Below, piece after piece: positions 36,751-47,500 of a stretch of 64,000 nucleotides of DNA. Each line of letters begins with the position of its first letter. The first letter of the stretch is position 1. The notes under the pieces were generated by a model that was not told the DNA's origin, did no database searches, and saw nothing but the letters and a program-made list of their open reading frames with translations. The stretch is from positions 1 to 64,000 of the forward strand of contig CAJODL010000001.1 of NCBI GenBank assembly GCA_905233165.1, given 5' to 3'. Position numbers and translations under genes: made by a program. The DNA is from an uncultured Prevotella sp. (lineage in GTDB: Bacteria; Bacteroidota; Bacteroidia; Bacteroidales; Bacteroidaceae).

Positions 36751-37458
36751 ATGCTGTATCTGATACCGACCCCTGTGGGAAATATGGAGGATATGACCTT
36801 TAGAGCCATAAGGCTGCTGAAGGAGGCCGACGTTGTTTTGTGTGAAGACACCAGAACGAGCGGCATACTGCTGAAACACTTCCAGATTGAGGGGAAGCGC
36901 CTTATGGCACACCATAAGTTCAACGAACACGGAACAGCAAAGAATATCGTGGAACGCCTGAAGAGCGGTGAGACGATATGCCTCATTACAGATGCTGGCA
37001 CACCAGGCATCAGCGACCCAGGCTTCTTCCTCGTACGCGAAGCAGTAGAGGCTGGCATAGAGGTACAGACATTGCCTGGAGCAACAGCTTTCGTACCAGC
37101 TTTGGTTAGCAGCGGATTACCTTGTGACAGATTCTGCTTCGAGGGCTTCCTGCCACAAAAGAAGGGCAGGCAGACAAGAATAGAGGAGTTGTCACACGAA
37201 ACGCGAACCATGATAATATATGAATCTCCACGAAGGATAGTAAAAACCTTAGAGCAGTTGGCTGTAGCATTCGGAGAAGACAGACGGATGTCAGCATGCA
37301 GGGAGATATCAAAGGTACATGAGGAAAGCGTAAGAGGCACAATAGCTGAGGTGTTGGCACACTTCAAGGAGACAGAGCCAAAGGGAGAATTTGTCTTAAT
37401 AATCGGTGGATTCGACAAAAAACATGGAAAAACTCCTTCATTACACGTGGCGTCATAA
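36751..37458 (+). CDS. rsmI: 16S rRNA (cytidine1402-2'-O)-methyltransferase RsmI
   Basis: A 235-residue SAM-dependent tetrapyrrole-methylase-fold enzyme that methylates the 2'-O of C1402 in 16S rRNA. Diagnostic blocks are MLYLIPTPVGNMEDMTFRAI, VLCEDTRTSGILLKHF, CLITDAGTPGISDPGFFLVR and FCFEGFLPQKKGRQTRIEEL, then YESPRRIVKTLEQL. Length is a little below that of E. coli RsmI because the C-terminal extension is short. Its 3' end overlaps the DUF2851 start by 35 bp in a different frame. Confidence 0.95.
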   Translation: MLYLIPTPVGNMEDMTFRAIRLLKEADVVLCEDTRTSGILLKHFQIEGKRLMAHHKFNEHGTAKNIVERLKSGETICLITDAGTPGISDPGFFLVREAVEAGIEVQTLPGATAFVPALVSSGLPCDRFCFEGFLPQKKGRQTRIEELSHETRTMIIYESPRRIVKTLEQLAVAFGEDRRMSACREISKVHEESVRGTIAEVLAHFKETEPKGEFVLIIGGFDKKHGKTPSLHVAS

Positions 37459-38626
37459 GATATTTCCGCTGGAGGACCTGCTGACAACCGACGGCAAGCC
37501 TGTGGAAGTAATAGATACAGGATTATACAACCGCACCGACAGCGGACCAGATTTCTTTAATGCAAAGGTAAAGATAGACGGATTATTGTGGGTGGGAAAC
37601 GTAGAGATACACACCAAAGCAAGCGACTGGTATCACCACAAACACGATAATGACAAGGCTTACGACAATGTAATACTGCATGTTGTGGAAAATGCCGACG
37701 CAGAAGTAACAACATCAGCAGGAAAGGATGTCCCTACCCTCGTAATACCTATAGCGCAAAGTCTGAAGGATAACTATGCCGAACTGCTGAACTCGGAGAA
37801 ATATCCCCCTTGTTACAAGATAATAGAAGACCTGCCCACCCTGAAGGTGCATGCCTGGCTGAGTGCCCTGCAGACAGAGAGGTTGGAGAGGAAGACGAGG
37901 GATATAGAGAATAAGGTAAAGGTAATGAACGGCTCGTGGGAGGATGCCTATTTTGCTACCTTAGCCCGCAATCACGGATATGGCGTAAACAGCGACGCCT
38001 TCGAGGAATGGGCAAGGATAATGCCCATGAGTGCTGTAGCACATCATAGGGATAACCTCTTCCAGGTAGAAGCAATATTCTTAGGGCAGGCAGGACTGCT
38101 GGAGCATGTAGCACCCCAATATGCAAAGGAATATGCCTATATGCAGAAGAAATTCACCCTCACCCCAATGGATGCCTCGCATTGGAAGTATAAGACAAGG
38201 CCGCAGAATCATCCTCATGTGAGAATAATGCAGCTGGCGAAGATGTATCATGAGCACAGGACAGGACTCAGGGACTTGCTGGAGTGTAAGACAATAGCGG
38301 AAGTGGGAAAATTATACGATTTCAACGGTATGAAGTTGACATTGTTTGCCATCAATACCGTCATTCCTACTATGTTTGCCTATGGCTCACATCATGCAAA
38401 GGACGAACTCTGCGACAGAGCCTTAGACATGCTGGAGTCTCTGCCTGCAGAGGATAATAACATCGTGAGAATGTGGCAGGAATGTGGTTTGAAGATAAAG
38501 ACAGCATACGACTCACAATCACTGCTGCAACTGAAAAAAGAATACTGCGACAAAAAGGAATGTCTGAGATGCCGATTCGGATACGAATTCCTGCAAGGAG
38601 AATATAAAAACGAATTTTTTAAATAG
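37424..38626 (+). CDS. DUF2851-family protein
   Basis: A 400-residue soluble protein typical of Bacteroidota: MEKLLHYTWRHKIFPLEDLL, then VEVIDTGLYNRTDSGPDFFN and AKVKIDGLLWVGNVEIHTKA with WYHHKHDNDKAYDNVILHVV, a region with PD-(D/E)XK-like spacing (D-x-x-F-x-x-A-x-V, E-I-H), and a helical C-terminal half ending in a Cys cluster (CDKKECLRCRFGYEFL) that could bind a metal. The function is not known. The start at 37424 gives the family N-terminus; an ATG at 37406 adds six residues. Operon with rsmI. Confidence 0.85.
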   Translation: MEKLLHYTWRHKIFPLEDLLTTDGKPVEVIDTGLYNRTDSGPDFFNAKVKIDGLLWVGNVEIHTKASDWYHHKHDNDKAYDNVILHVVENADAEVTTSAGKDVPTLVIPIAQSLKDNYAELLNSEKYPPCYKIIEDLPTLKVHAWLSALQTERLERKTRDIENKVKVMNGSWEDAYFATLARNHGYGVNSDAFEEWARIMPMSAVAHHRDNLFQVEAIFLGQAGLLEHVAPQYAKEYAYMQKKFTLTPMDASHWKYKTRPQNHPHVRIMQLAKMYHEHRTGLRDLLECKTIAEVGKLYDFNGMKLTLFAINTVIPTMFAYGSHHAKDELCDRALDMLESLPAEDNNIVRMWQECGLKIKTAYDSQSLLQLKKEYCDKKECLRCRFGYEFLQGEYKNEFFK

Positions 38627-38643
38627 ATAAAAGGAATAAAGAA

Positions 38644-39876
38644 ATGGTTTTGAATTATATTTTTATTGCGTTCTTCATGATAGCTTTTGCTATCGCTCTG
38701 TTCAAACTGATAGTATTGGGCGACGTAGAGGTGTTTCCGGCAATGATGAACTCCACCTTTGATTCTGCAAAGACTGGTTTCGAGATATCATTGGGTCTGA
38801 CTGGTGTCCTCTCTCTCTGGCTCGGCATCATGAACGTCGGAGAAAAGGGAGGTATCGTAAATGTGATTGCCCGCATACTGTCTCCTATCTTTTCAAAACT
38901 ATTCCCTGACATTCCTAAAGGTCACCCCGTAACAGGCAGTATCTTCATGAATATTGCTGCCAATATGCTGGGATTGGACAATGCTGCAACGCCATTGGGA
39001 CTGAAGGCTATGGAACAGATGCAGAGCCTCAACCCTAATAAGACGACGGCAACGAACCCGATGATAATGTTCCTGGTGCTGAATACTTCAGGACTTACCT
39101 TGATACCTGTAAGCATCATGGTATATCGTGCTCAGCTGGGAGCAGCACAGCCAACAGATATCTTTATTCCTATACTGATTGCTACCTTCTTTGCCACCCT
39201 TGCAGGCATCATAGTAACCAGCATATATCAGAAGATAAATCTTTTTAACAAGACAATGCTGCTGACACTTGGCGGTATGTGCCTTGTGGTGGGCGGCATA
39301 ATATGGGGATTCTCTGCTATGGACAAGGAAACAATGTCACTTGTTTCCACCACAACAGCCAATGTACTGCTTATGAGTATCATTGTAGGATTCTTTGCTG
39401 CCGGAATACGCAAGAAGATAAACGTCTATGAAACATTCATAGAAGGAGCTAAGGATGGCTTTACGACAGCTGTAAGAATAATACCATATCTTGTAGCTAT
39501 TCTCGTTGCTATCGGTGTTTTCCGTGCTTCAGGAGCAATGGATGCCCTTATCGGTGGAATCGGCTATTTGGTTGAAGGATTAGGATTCTCTGCCGAATGG
39601 GTAGGAGCATTGCCAACAGCCCTTATGAAGCCGCTCTCAGGCTCTGGAGCAAGAGGTATGATGGTTGATGCTATGACAACATATGGTGCTGACAGCTTTA
39701 TCGGAAGACTCAGTTGTATCTTCCAAGGAAGCACAGATACCACATTCTATATCCTGGCAGTTTATTTCGGTAGCGTGGGAATACGAAACACCCGCCATGC
39801 CGTTGCCTGTGGATTACTGGCTGACATAGCGGGCGTTATAGCTGCAATAGCCGTAGCTTATCTGTTCTTCGGCTAA
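38644..39876 (+). CDS. SpmA/SpmB-like nucleoside-recognition (Gate) membrane protein
   Basis: A 410-residue polytopic protein in which two Gate domains are fused, corresponding to spore maturation proteins A and B joined in one chain, as is usual in non-sporulating Bacteroidota. Block 1: [20 protein letters not shown] and [20 protein letters not shown], with the conserved [13 protein letters not shown]. Block 2: [40 protein letters not shown] and [20 protein letters not shown]. The transported substrate is unknown. Its stop codon overlaps that of infB by 4 bp, leaving no room for a shared terminator. Confidence 0.87.
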   Translation: MVLNYIFIAFFMIAFAIALFKLIVLGDVEVFPAMMNSTFDSAKTGFEISLGLTGVLSLWLGIMNVGEKGGIVNVIARILSPIFSKLFPDIPKGHPVTGSIFMNIAANMLGLDNAATPLGLKAMEQMQSLNPNKTTATNPMIMFLVLNTSGLTLIPVSIMVYRAQLGAAQPTDIFIPILIATFFATLAGIIVTSIYQKINLFNKTMLLTLGGMCLVVGGIIWGFSAMDKETMSLVSTTTANVLLMSIIVGFFAAGIRKKINVYETFIEGAKDGFTTAVRIIPYLVAILVAIGVFRASGAMDALIGGIGYLVEGLGFSAEWVGALPTALMKPLSGSGARGMMVDAMTTYGADSFIGRLSCIFQGSTDTTFYILAVYFGSVGIRNTRHAVACGLLADIAGVIAAIAVAYLFFG

Positions 39877-42677
39877 AGTTTCTGTTCTACTTCTATCTCA
39901 GTGAATGTCTCTATGATGTCACCTGCCTGAATATCATTGCAGTTGACGAGAGAGATACCACACTCGAGACCTGATGCTACTTCCTTAGCGTCATCCTTGT
40001 AACGCTTGAGGGCATTGAGCTCACCCGTGAAGATTACGATACCATCACGGATAAGACGTGCCTTATCCTTAGCATGTACCTTACCTTCGGTGACGAGGGC
40101 ACCAGCAACGAGGCCGACCTTGGAAATCTTGAAGACCTCCTTGACTTCTGCCTGACCTGTGGCAATCTCTTTCTTAATCTTGTCAAGCATGCCCTCCATA
40201 GCAGCCTTGATATCATCCATTGCATCATAGATGACAGAATAGGTATTGATTTCCACACCTTCCTGCTCAGCAAGGCGCTTTGCTGCAACAGACGGACGAA
40301 CCTGGAAGCCGACAATCATACCATTCTCTGCCGTAGAAGCCAGCATGACATCGTTCTCGGAAATCTGACCGACTGCCTGCATGATGACATTAACCTGCAC
40401 CTTCTCTGTTGACATCTTGATGAAGGAATCAGAGAGGGCCTCACAAGAACCTTGTGTATCTGCCTTGACAACGAGGTTGAGTTCGTGGAACTCACCAAGT
40501 GCAACACGATGTGCGATTTCCTCAAGTGACAAGGTAGTAGTGGTACGCAGGCTCTGTTCACGCTGCAACTGCATACGCTTATTGGCAATAGTACGAGCCT
40601 CCTGCTCTGTCTCCATGATATGGAAGGAGTCACCTGCTGAAGGAGCACCGTTAAGACCGAGGATGATAACAGGCTCAGAAGGACGAGCCTTCTCTACTTT
40701 CTGGTTACGTTCATTGAACATAGCCTTTACACGTCCCCATGCTGTACCTGCAATAACAACATCACCAACCTTAAGAGTACCGTTGGAAACGAGTACTGTT
40801 GCAACATAACCACGTCCCTTATCAAGAGAAGCCTCTATGACAGAGCCAGTAGCGTTACGGTTTGGATTAGCCTTCAGGTCAAGCATTTCTGCTTCGAGAA
40901 GCACTTTCTCCATCAGTTCCTCTACACCAGTACCCTTCTTGGCACTGATTTCCTGACACTGGTACTTACCGCCCCACTCTTCCACAAGAAGATTCATAGC
41001 AGCAAGGTCCTGACGTATCTTATCAGGGTTAGCACCTGGTTTATCAATCTTATTTATAGCAAATACCATAGGTACATTAGCTGCCTGAGCATGTGCTATT
41101 GCCTCCTTAGTGGTAGGCATGATAGAGTCATCGGCAGCGATGATGATGATAGCGATATCAGTCACCTGAGTACCACGGGCACGCATCGCAGTAAATGCTT
41201 CGTGACCCGGAGTATCAAGGAATGTGATGCGACGGCCGTCTGGCAATTTAACGTTATAAGCACCGATGTGCTGTGTGATACCACCAGCCTCGCCAGCTAT
41301 CACGTTGGTATTGCGGACATAGTCGAGGAGTGAGGTCTTACCATGATCGACGTGACCCATAACAGTAACGATTGGAGCACGAGAAACCAATTCCGTTTCA
41401 TCATCCTCAACCTCTTGGATAGCTTCCTGCACCTCAGCAGATACATACTCTGTTGTATATCCGAACTCTTCAGCAACAAGGTTTATTGTTTCTGCATCCA
41501 AACGCTGGTTGATAGACGCCATGATACCAACAGACATCAAAGTACCTATAACCTTTGTCACAGGAATATCCATCATAGTAGCAAGGTCAGACACAGTAAC
41601 GAACTCTGTAAGTTTCAGTGTCTTTGACTCCATTTCTTCCGTGAGCATTTCCTCCTCACGGCGTTCAGCAGCAGCATCACGCTTCTCCTTACGATACTTA
41701 GCACCTTTCTTGTTCATTGACTGCTTGCTTGTAAGACGAGCAAGAGTCTCTTTTACCTGACGTGCTACATCCTCATCAGAAACTGTTGGCTGAGAGTTTT
41801 TCTTCTTGTTACGAGCTTTTTTATCCTCCTGATTGCGAGCCTTTTTATCCTTCTTATTTGGCTGGTTAGCAACATCATTGATATCAACACGCTCCTTACC
41901 AATGCGGGCACGCTTCTTCTTCACAGCAGATTGCTGTGCTGCGCGCTCCTCACGCTCTTTCTTTTTCTCCTCCTTTGACTTTTTCTTAGGACGAGTGCTC
42001 TGATTGAGAGCTGAAAGGTCAATAGTGCCAAGCACATTAGGCATGACAACAGGCTTATTTTCACTCTTCAGAGTGAATACCTCTGGTTCTTCCTGTTCTG
42101 GTTGTGAAGTTTCTGGCTCCTCGGATGTTTCTTCAACATCTTCTACTTCTGGTTCTATAACAGATTCCTTAACCTCAGGAGTTTCTTCTGCAGCAGGAGC
42201 TTGTGGAGCAACTTCCTCCACTTCCTCAACGACAGGAGCCTCAACCTTTTTAGTCTTCGGAGCTTTGGGTTCTATTGAGGTTGCCTCAGCCTTTGGCTCT
42301 TCAACCACAGGTTCCTCCTTCTTCTCTTCCTTCTTCTTTTTAGGCTTTTTGAGAGATGACAAATCGATAGTTCCCAAGGGCTGTATATCTGATTTTCCTT
42401 TCAGAATAGAATCTGATGGGGTCTCTGCCTTTTCTGGAGCCGGTTCCTTATGAACCTTTTCTTTCTTTTCAGGTTTCTTGAAAATTTTCTCCGCTTGTGA
42501 GCGCACTTCCTTATCGCCTTTGAAAGCAGCAACGAGAGCCTCATACTGTTCGTCATTCAATTTGAAGGACAGTTCTGGTTTCACCTCTCCCAGCTTTGGA
42601 TGTTTCACAAGAAAATCCACCGCCGTCTGCAAGCCGATATTAAGTTCGCTTATTGCCTTGTTTAATCTTACACTCAT
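39873..42677 (-). CDS. infB: Translation initiation factor IF-2
   Basis: 934 residues. N-terminal IF2_N-type segment (about 1-60), a long Glu/Lys/Pro-rich low-complexity linker (about 65-330), a second IF2_N-like domain (about 345-410), then the GTPase domain starting at [20 protein letters not shown] with [27 protein letters not shown] and [10 protein letters not shown] (G1-G4), followed by domains II-IV ending [11 protein letters not shown]-2 brings fMet-tRNA to the 30S subunit and drives subunit joining. Last gene of the rimP-nusA-infB operon; 15 bp separate it from nusA. Confidence 0.97.
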   Translation of the reverse strand: MSVRLNKAISELNIGLQTAVDFLVKHPKLGEVKPELSFKLNDEQYEALVAAFKGDKEVRSQAEKIFKKPEKKEKVHKEPAPEKAETPSDSILKGKSDIQPLGTIDLSSLKKPKKKKEEKKEEPVVEEPKAEATSIEPKAPKTKKVEAPVVEEVEEVAPQAPAAEETPEVKESVIEPEVEDVEETSEEPETSQPEQEEPEVFTLKSENKPVVMPNVLGTIDLSALNQSTRPKKKSKEEKKKEREERAAQQSAVKKKRARIGKERVDINDVANQPNKKDKKARNQEDKKARNKKKNSQPTVSDEDVARQVKETLARLTSKQSMNKKGAKYRKEKRDAAAERREEEMLTEEMESKTLKLTEFVTVSDLATMMDIPVTKVIGTLMSVGIMASINQRLDAETINLVAEEFGYTTEYVSAEVQEAIQEVEDDETELVSRAPIVTVMGHVDHGKTSLLDYVRNTNVIAGEAGGITQHIGAYNVKLPDGRRITFLDTPGHEAFTAMRARGTQVTDIAIIIIAADDSIMPTTKEAIAHAQAANVPMVFAINKIDKPGANPDKIRQDLAAMNLLVEEWGGKYQCQEISAKKGTGVEELMEKVLLEAEMLDLKANPNRNATGSVIEASLDKGRGYVATVLVSNGTLKVGDVVIAGTAWGRVKAMFNERNQKVEKARPSEPVIILGLNGAPSAGDSFHIMETEQEARTIANKRMQLQREQSLRTTTTLSLEEIAHRVALGEFHELNLVVKADTQGSCEALSDSFIKMSTEKVQVNVIMQAVGQISENDVMLASTAENGMIVGFQVRPSVAAKRLAEQEGVEINTYSVIYDAMDDIKAAMEGMLDKIKKEIATGQAEVKEVFKISKVGLVAGALVTEGKVHAKDKARLIRDGIVIFTGELNALKRYKDDAKEVASGLECGISLVNCNDIQAGDIIETFTEIEVEQKL

Positions 42678-42692
42678 TTATACCTCCCTTCT

Positions 42693-43958
42693 TTAATTTT
42701 CAAACTCTGAAGCCAATACCTCAAGCATGTGATCTACTGTCTCTTCCTCAAGGTCAGCTCTTGTAATAAGCATCTCACGTGGAGCATTGAGAACCTGCTT
42801 AGCTGTCTCAAGACCGATAGCCTTAACAGCATCAATAACCCACTGATCTATTTCGTCATTGAATTCATCCAAGTAGATATCCTCCTCATCAGTACCCTGT
42901 GTATCTGTCTCACGGAATGCATCGATTGTGTATTCTGTAATCATTGATGCAAGTTTAATATTCTGTCCGTTGCGACCGATAGCAAGAGACACCTCTTCTG
43001 GGCGCAGATAAACCTCTGCCTTGCGATTCTCCTCATCGATTTCGATAGAGTTAATCTGAGCAGGCGCCAAAGCACGCTGTATGAAGAGTTTTGTATTTGT
43101 GGTATAGTTAATAACATCCAGGTTTTCATTGCACAACTCGCGAACGATTCCATGCACACGGCTACCTTTAACACCTACACATGCTCCAACTGGATCAATA
43201 CGATCATCGAAGCTCTCAACGGCAATCTTTGCACGTTCTCCTGGAAGACGGACAACCTTTCTAACAGTTACCAAGCCATCAGCAATCTCAGGCACTTCTG
43301 CCTCCATAAGACGCTGTAGGAACAATGGTGAGGTACGTGAAAGAATAATCTTAGGATTGTTATTCTCATTTGTTACACGAAGTACCAATGCACGTATTGT
43401 CTCATTCTTACGATAGTTATCAGAAGGAATCTGCTCTGCCTTTGGAAGAAGCATCTCATTACCTTCGTCGTCAATCACAAGAACTTCACGCTTCCATATC
43501 TGATATACTTCACCGCTGACAACCTCACCAACAAGATCTTTATACTTATTATACAGAGAGTCATGCTCCAACTCAAGAATCTTAGATGCAAGAGTCTGGC
43601 GCAGATTAAGGATTGCACGACGTCCGAACTTTGTGAAATCGACACGCTCTGACACATCCTCACCTACCTCATAGTCGCTTTCAATCTTCTGAGCCTCAGA
43701 CAAAGCAATTTCCTTATTTGAATCACTTACCTCTCCATCTGGTACAACCACACGGTTACGATAAATCTCGAAGTCGCCCTTATCAGGGTTTACAATGACA
43801 TTAAAGTTAGAGTCACTGCCAAAGATTTTAGCAATTACATTACGAAAACTCTCTTCCAGTACACTGACGAGAGTGGCACGATCGATATTCTTTGTTTCCT
43901 TAAACTCACGGAAAGTATCAATCATGCTTGGTTGTTGATCAATTGTTTTCTTAGCCAT
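42693..43958 (-). CDS. nusA: Transcription termination/antitermination factor NusA
   Basis: 421 residues with the standard order: N-terminal RNA-polymerase-binding domain (about 1-130), S1 domain (about 135-205: GEVVSGEVYQIWKREVLVID), KH1/KH2 region (about 230-350) with GERAKIAVESFDDRIDPVGA then CVGVKGSRVHGIVREL, and SLAIGRNGQNIKLAS. A short acidic C-terminal extension follows, without the tandem acidic repeats of E. coli NusA. It modulates pausing, termination and antitermination. Confidence 0.97.
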   Translation of the reverse strand: MAKKTIDQQPSMIDTFREFKETKNIDRATLVSVLEESFRNVIAKIFGSDSNFNVIVNPDKGDFEIYRNRVVVPDGEVSDSNKEIALSEAQKIESDYEVGEDVSERVDFTKFGRRAILNLRQTLASKILELEHDSLYNKYKDLVGEVVSGEVYQIWKREVLVIDDEGNEMLLPKAEQIPSDNYRKNETIRALVLRVTNENNNPKIILSRTSPLFLQRLMEAEVPEIADGLVTVRKVVRLPGERAKIAVESFDDRIDPVGACVGVKGSRVHGIVRELCNENLDVINYTTNTKLFIQRALAPAQINSIEIDEENRKAEVYLRPEEVSLAIGRNGQNIKLASMITEYTIDAFRETDTQGTDEEDIYLDEFNDEIDQWVIDAVKAIGLETAKQVLNAPREMLITRADLEEETVDHMLEVLASEFEN

Positions 43959-43960
43959 CT

Positions 43961-44446
43961 TTATTTAAAATCTATTACGTATTTACAATATTTGATTTCG
44001 TCCATCGAGAATGTTTTCTCTACTTCAACCAGAACTGGGCGTTTTTTACCCTCTTCTTTTTGCTTCTCTTGAGTAAGGACAGTGAATTCTCTGCCATTAA
44101 CAGCAGAAAGGGTTCCCACGATTTTCTTTCCTTTTGCATCACCTTTGGTAGGTAACACCTCTACCTGGTTCCCTACATTATTAACATATTGTTGTTCAAC
44201 CTTGAAAGGCTGTCCAATTCCTGCACTACCCACCTCTAACTCGTAGTCTTCATCATCACGACTGATGTGTTCTTCAATGAATCTGCTTAAAGATACACAG
44301 TCATCAATCCAAACACCTTCTGCATGGTCTATCTCAACCACAATACGAGAGTCGTCAGAGACCTCTACATCAACAAGGAAATATCCTTTGTCGCTGTTCT
44401 CTAACCATTCTTTGACTACACTCTCAACTTTTTTCTTATCTACCAT
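43961..44446 (-). CDS. rimP: Ribosome maturation factor RimP
   Basis: A 161-residue 30S assembly cofactor. The family N-terminal half is seen in VDVEVSDDSRIVVEIDHAEG, then DCVSLSRFIEEHISRDDEDY and ELEVGSAGIGQPFKVEQQY, equivalent to the LEVSSPGLDRPL motif of other phyla; the C-terminal SH3-like domain follows. First gene of the operon, 2 bp before nusA. Confidence 0.92.
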   Translation of the reverse strand: MVDKKKVESVVKEWLENSDKGYFLVDVEVSDDSRIVVEIDHAEGVWIDDCVSLSRFIEEHISRDDEDYELEVGSAGIGQPFKVEQQYVNNVGNQVEVLPTKGDAKGKKIVGTLSAVNGREFTVLTQEKQKEEGKKRPVLVEVEKTFSMDEIKYCKYVIDFK

Positions 44447-44529
44447 TCTTTAAAGATATTAAGGAGTAAAACCTTTTTTAACGAATGATGGAAGACTCTT
44501 GAGAGCCCTCCATCATTTCTTTGCGGGTG

Positions 44530-44561
44530 CAAAGGTAATACTTTTTTCTTACCTGTGCAAG
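44530..44561 (-). promoter_or_regulatory. Promoter of the rimP-nusA-infB operon
   Basis: Minus-strand CTTG (44558-44561), 20-bp spacer, TACCTTTG (44530-44537), giving a leader of about 75 nt. It shares a 25-bp block (44523-44547) with the tRNA-Lys promoter. Confidence 0.8.
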
Positions 44562-44572
44562 TATTTCGCCAA

Positions 44573-47500
44573 TTATTTTACTTTCTTGATGCCATTTTCA
44601 ATTATAATACCCTTAGCATCAGCATTTGCACGCCTACCAGATAGGTCGTAAATCTCTGGAGAATTAATCTTGGAGTTTTGCGTAGATTTGACATTTTTGA
44701 TTGCAGTAGGATCCTCCAAGCCTGATGTTGGTATCATCAATTCTGCCCACTCATCAAGTTCAGTTAAGTCATCCAACTTTATATAAGCAGAATAATTCTT
44801 TTTGTCAATACGGCTCGCCTCATCTGGAATATATTTAAATACTCCATCCTCCAATACTAATGATTTAACAGGATATTTGCCATTTTCGACAAACATACCG
44901 TATAATCCTTGATAAATACCTTCAACTGAAGTTATCCTACCATATTCTAAGAATGTCGTCTCCCTACTAGCAGGAGCTTGAATAACATAAGGCCTTCCAG
45001 CTTTTGTTCCTCGTACTTCCTCAAGACATATATATTGGTGATTCTTTAATATTCCTGCTACATTATATACTTTTACATCTTCAGGAATATTGAATGCGTA
45101 TCTGAAGCATACCGTTTCCCAACCAGAGCTATTCACATCCTTTTTTATTGCAGGAATATATCTGAATTGGAATCCCGTAGCGCACCACCAACCTTCACGC
45201 ATGTCTGTTGTGGTGGGACTTCCATATCTAACCCACGTATTATCTTTTGCACCTTCTTTGGAACTTTCAAATCCAATAGTCAGATTGTCACCATCATTAA
45301 CATAAATATAAGGAGTTACTAACGTCAACCATTTTGTTGCATCTGCAATCTGGGGCAAATCCTGAACACCATATGGAAGAATAGGAGAACTAACCTTCTG
45401 ATTGTCTTGTGAGACATTTGTGAGGAAAGAATGCTGATCGGTTTCACAGTAATGTTGTGTAAGTGCTTTGTTTTCCAAAGCATAAAATCCTGATACTACA
45501 GACGATGCTTTTACCTGTTGGTTTATTGCTAATGTAGTTGCACTACCACCTGAAGCTGTAACATTCCACCATGCATTCCAGCATGTCTTGCCACTAAGTG
45601 TCTTAACACCTTGATCTCCCTCTGTATATGTTCCTGTCTTCACATTCCAACCTGTTGAGGAACTAGAGAAAGAAGGATTTGTAATCAAAGAAGAGTTTAT
45701 AGTATAAGGGAATACCTCATTGTAGATTGAAATAAGGTCATCATAATATTGTATAACTTCTTCAGCAGTATTTGCTTCCTCGAATTTATCAAAAGCAATA
45801 GATAAATCATCGCAACCAGGCATTGTCATCGCCTTTGCTGTAGTAACATCATCAGCAATCTTGCCTACTGAATTCAATACAGAAACAGCATTGATACAAC
45901 GTTTAATCTGTGACTCCAAATCATTTGGATCAGTAGCCTCATTAATAGCATCGTCCATTTCCGCATTCAAGAACTGATATTTTGTATTCCACACTTTGAA
46001 TGCCTCAGCACGCTTCTTTTCCCATTCTAAAGCATCAGCAATAGCAGCTTCTGGAGTTTCAAACAATTTAGCCACCATAAAATCATCAAACTGAGCTGTA
46101 CCTGCTAGATAATATAGAATAATACCAAGATATGGTGCTTCTGCAATCTTTACAGTACCTGTCTGCTTGTACCATTTTGTTGTTTGCGTCATCGTCAGTA
46201 CATTGTCTGCAGCTCCAAAATTCGACTTTGAATAAGATACAGCTATCTTTTGCCTATTCGCATTCGCACCATTGTTACATCCTGCAGCTGTCACATACAA
46301 ATAATCACCCTCTTCAAACGTAAACACTTTACGTACTGACTGCTCATTTCTTTCTGAATCTGAATTTCCATAACATTGTAGGTAACTCGTACCATTATAC
46401 CCTCCTATTGGCACAACTTGATAATATGGAGCAGTTAACTCACCATTTCTTCCAGTAGCCCAATCAGTGAGTCCAAGATCAAACGAACCATTTACAAGTT
46501 GATTACCACCAAGATACATAGTAGAACCTTCCACTTCAACGGGATCACCAAAAGAAATATTTTCATCTACCGCCATTACCTCATTGGTTACATACTCTTT
46601 TCCATTAAGGTCAATGACCTTTATACGATACCTGTAATTATTCTTCGCATTTATAGAGATATTGTAATTAGCGGCAGTTTCCTTCAATTCAACAGGCTCT
46701 AAAGTCTCCCAAGTAGATGTATTTGGCTTCTTATATTCTATATTGCACAATTGGTTATATTCACCATTATTCTCTTTGAAAGAGAGTTTCATCGTTTTTG
46801 TATCAGGATTGTAAACTCCTGTAAGACTGCTTGGTCCAGCTTGTCTGGGATTTGTAGGTATTTTTTGGATACTTGCATTATATCCCATTCCTTCATCCAT
46901 TGCTGCATAATATTTACCAAGTAAAGACAGAGTACCATCTTTATAAACCTTTGATGCATCTGCCTCTGAATTCCATATGGCATATCTCTCCACATACTTG
47001 GATGAATTCAGTTTTTCCAAAATAGGAATTGTACCATTAAGCATACATTGCTGATTTGCTTCAGAAAAAGATCCTGAACCATCTGGAGCCTGAGCAAAGA
47101 TACCTCCAGATGACCAGTTTCCGCTATTCCATGATGCTCCCCAAGTCCATTCTGATATCCATATGGGACGATTTCCATAGTTTGTATAATAGTTGCTGAA
47201 GTCTCCAAATGATGACTGTCCCCAATAACAATGCAAATCAAGTATATCACAACGCCATCCGCGTGCATCAATAGAATCAATAAAAGCCCTCAAATGGCTC
47301 CATGAACCATCATGCGAAGACTCAGAACATAGACGCATACCTGTTGCCATAAGGTTTTCCCAATTGGCAAGTACTGTTGCCACATCCTGTGGACGATCAT
47401 CAGCGCTGTTTCCTGGTTCATTATTCGTTTTCATGTGACAAGACTCAGTTCTTGAACCACATGTTGCAGAAGAAGGATAGTCTTCATAAATATGATTAGG

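Noticed and set aside
36735..37487. A 250-codon minus-strand open frame opposite rsmI
   Set aside because: It lies fully antisense to the well-conserved rsmI gene and resembles no protein family.
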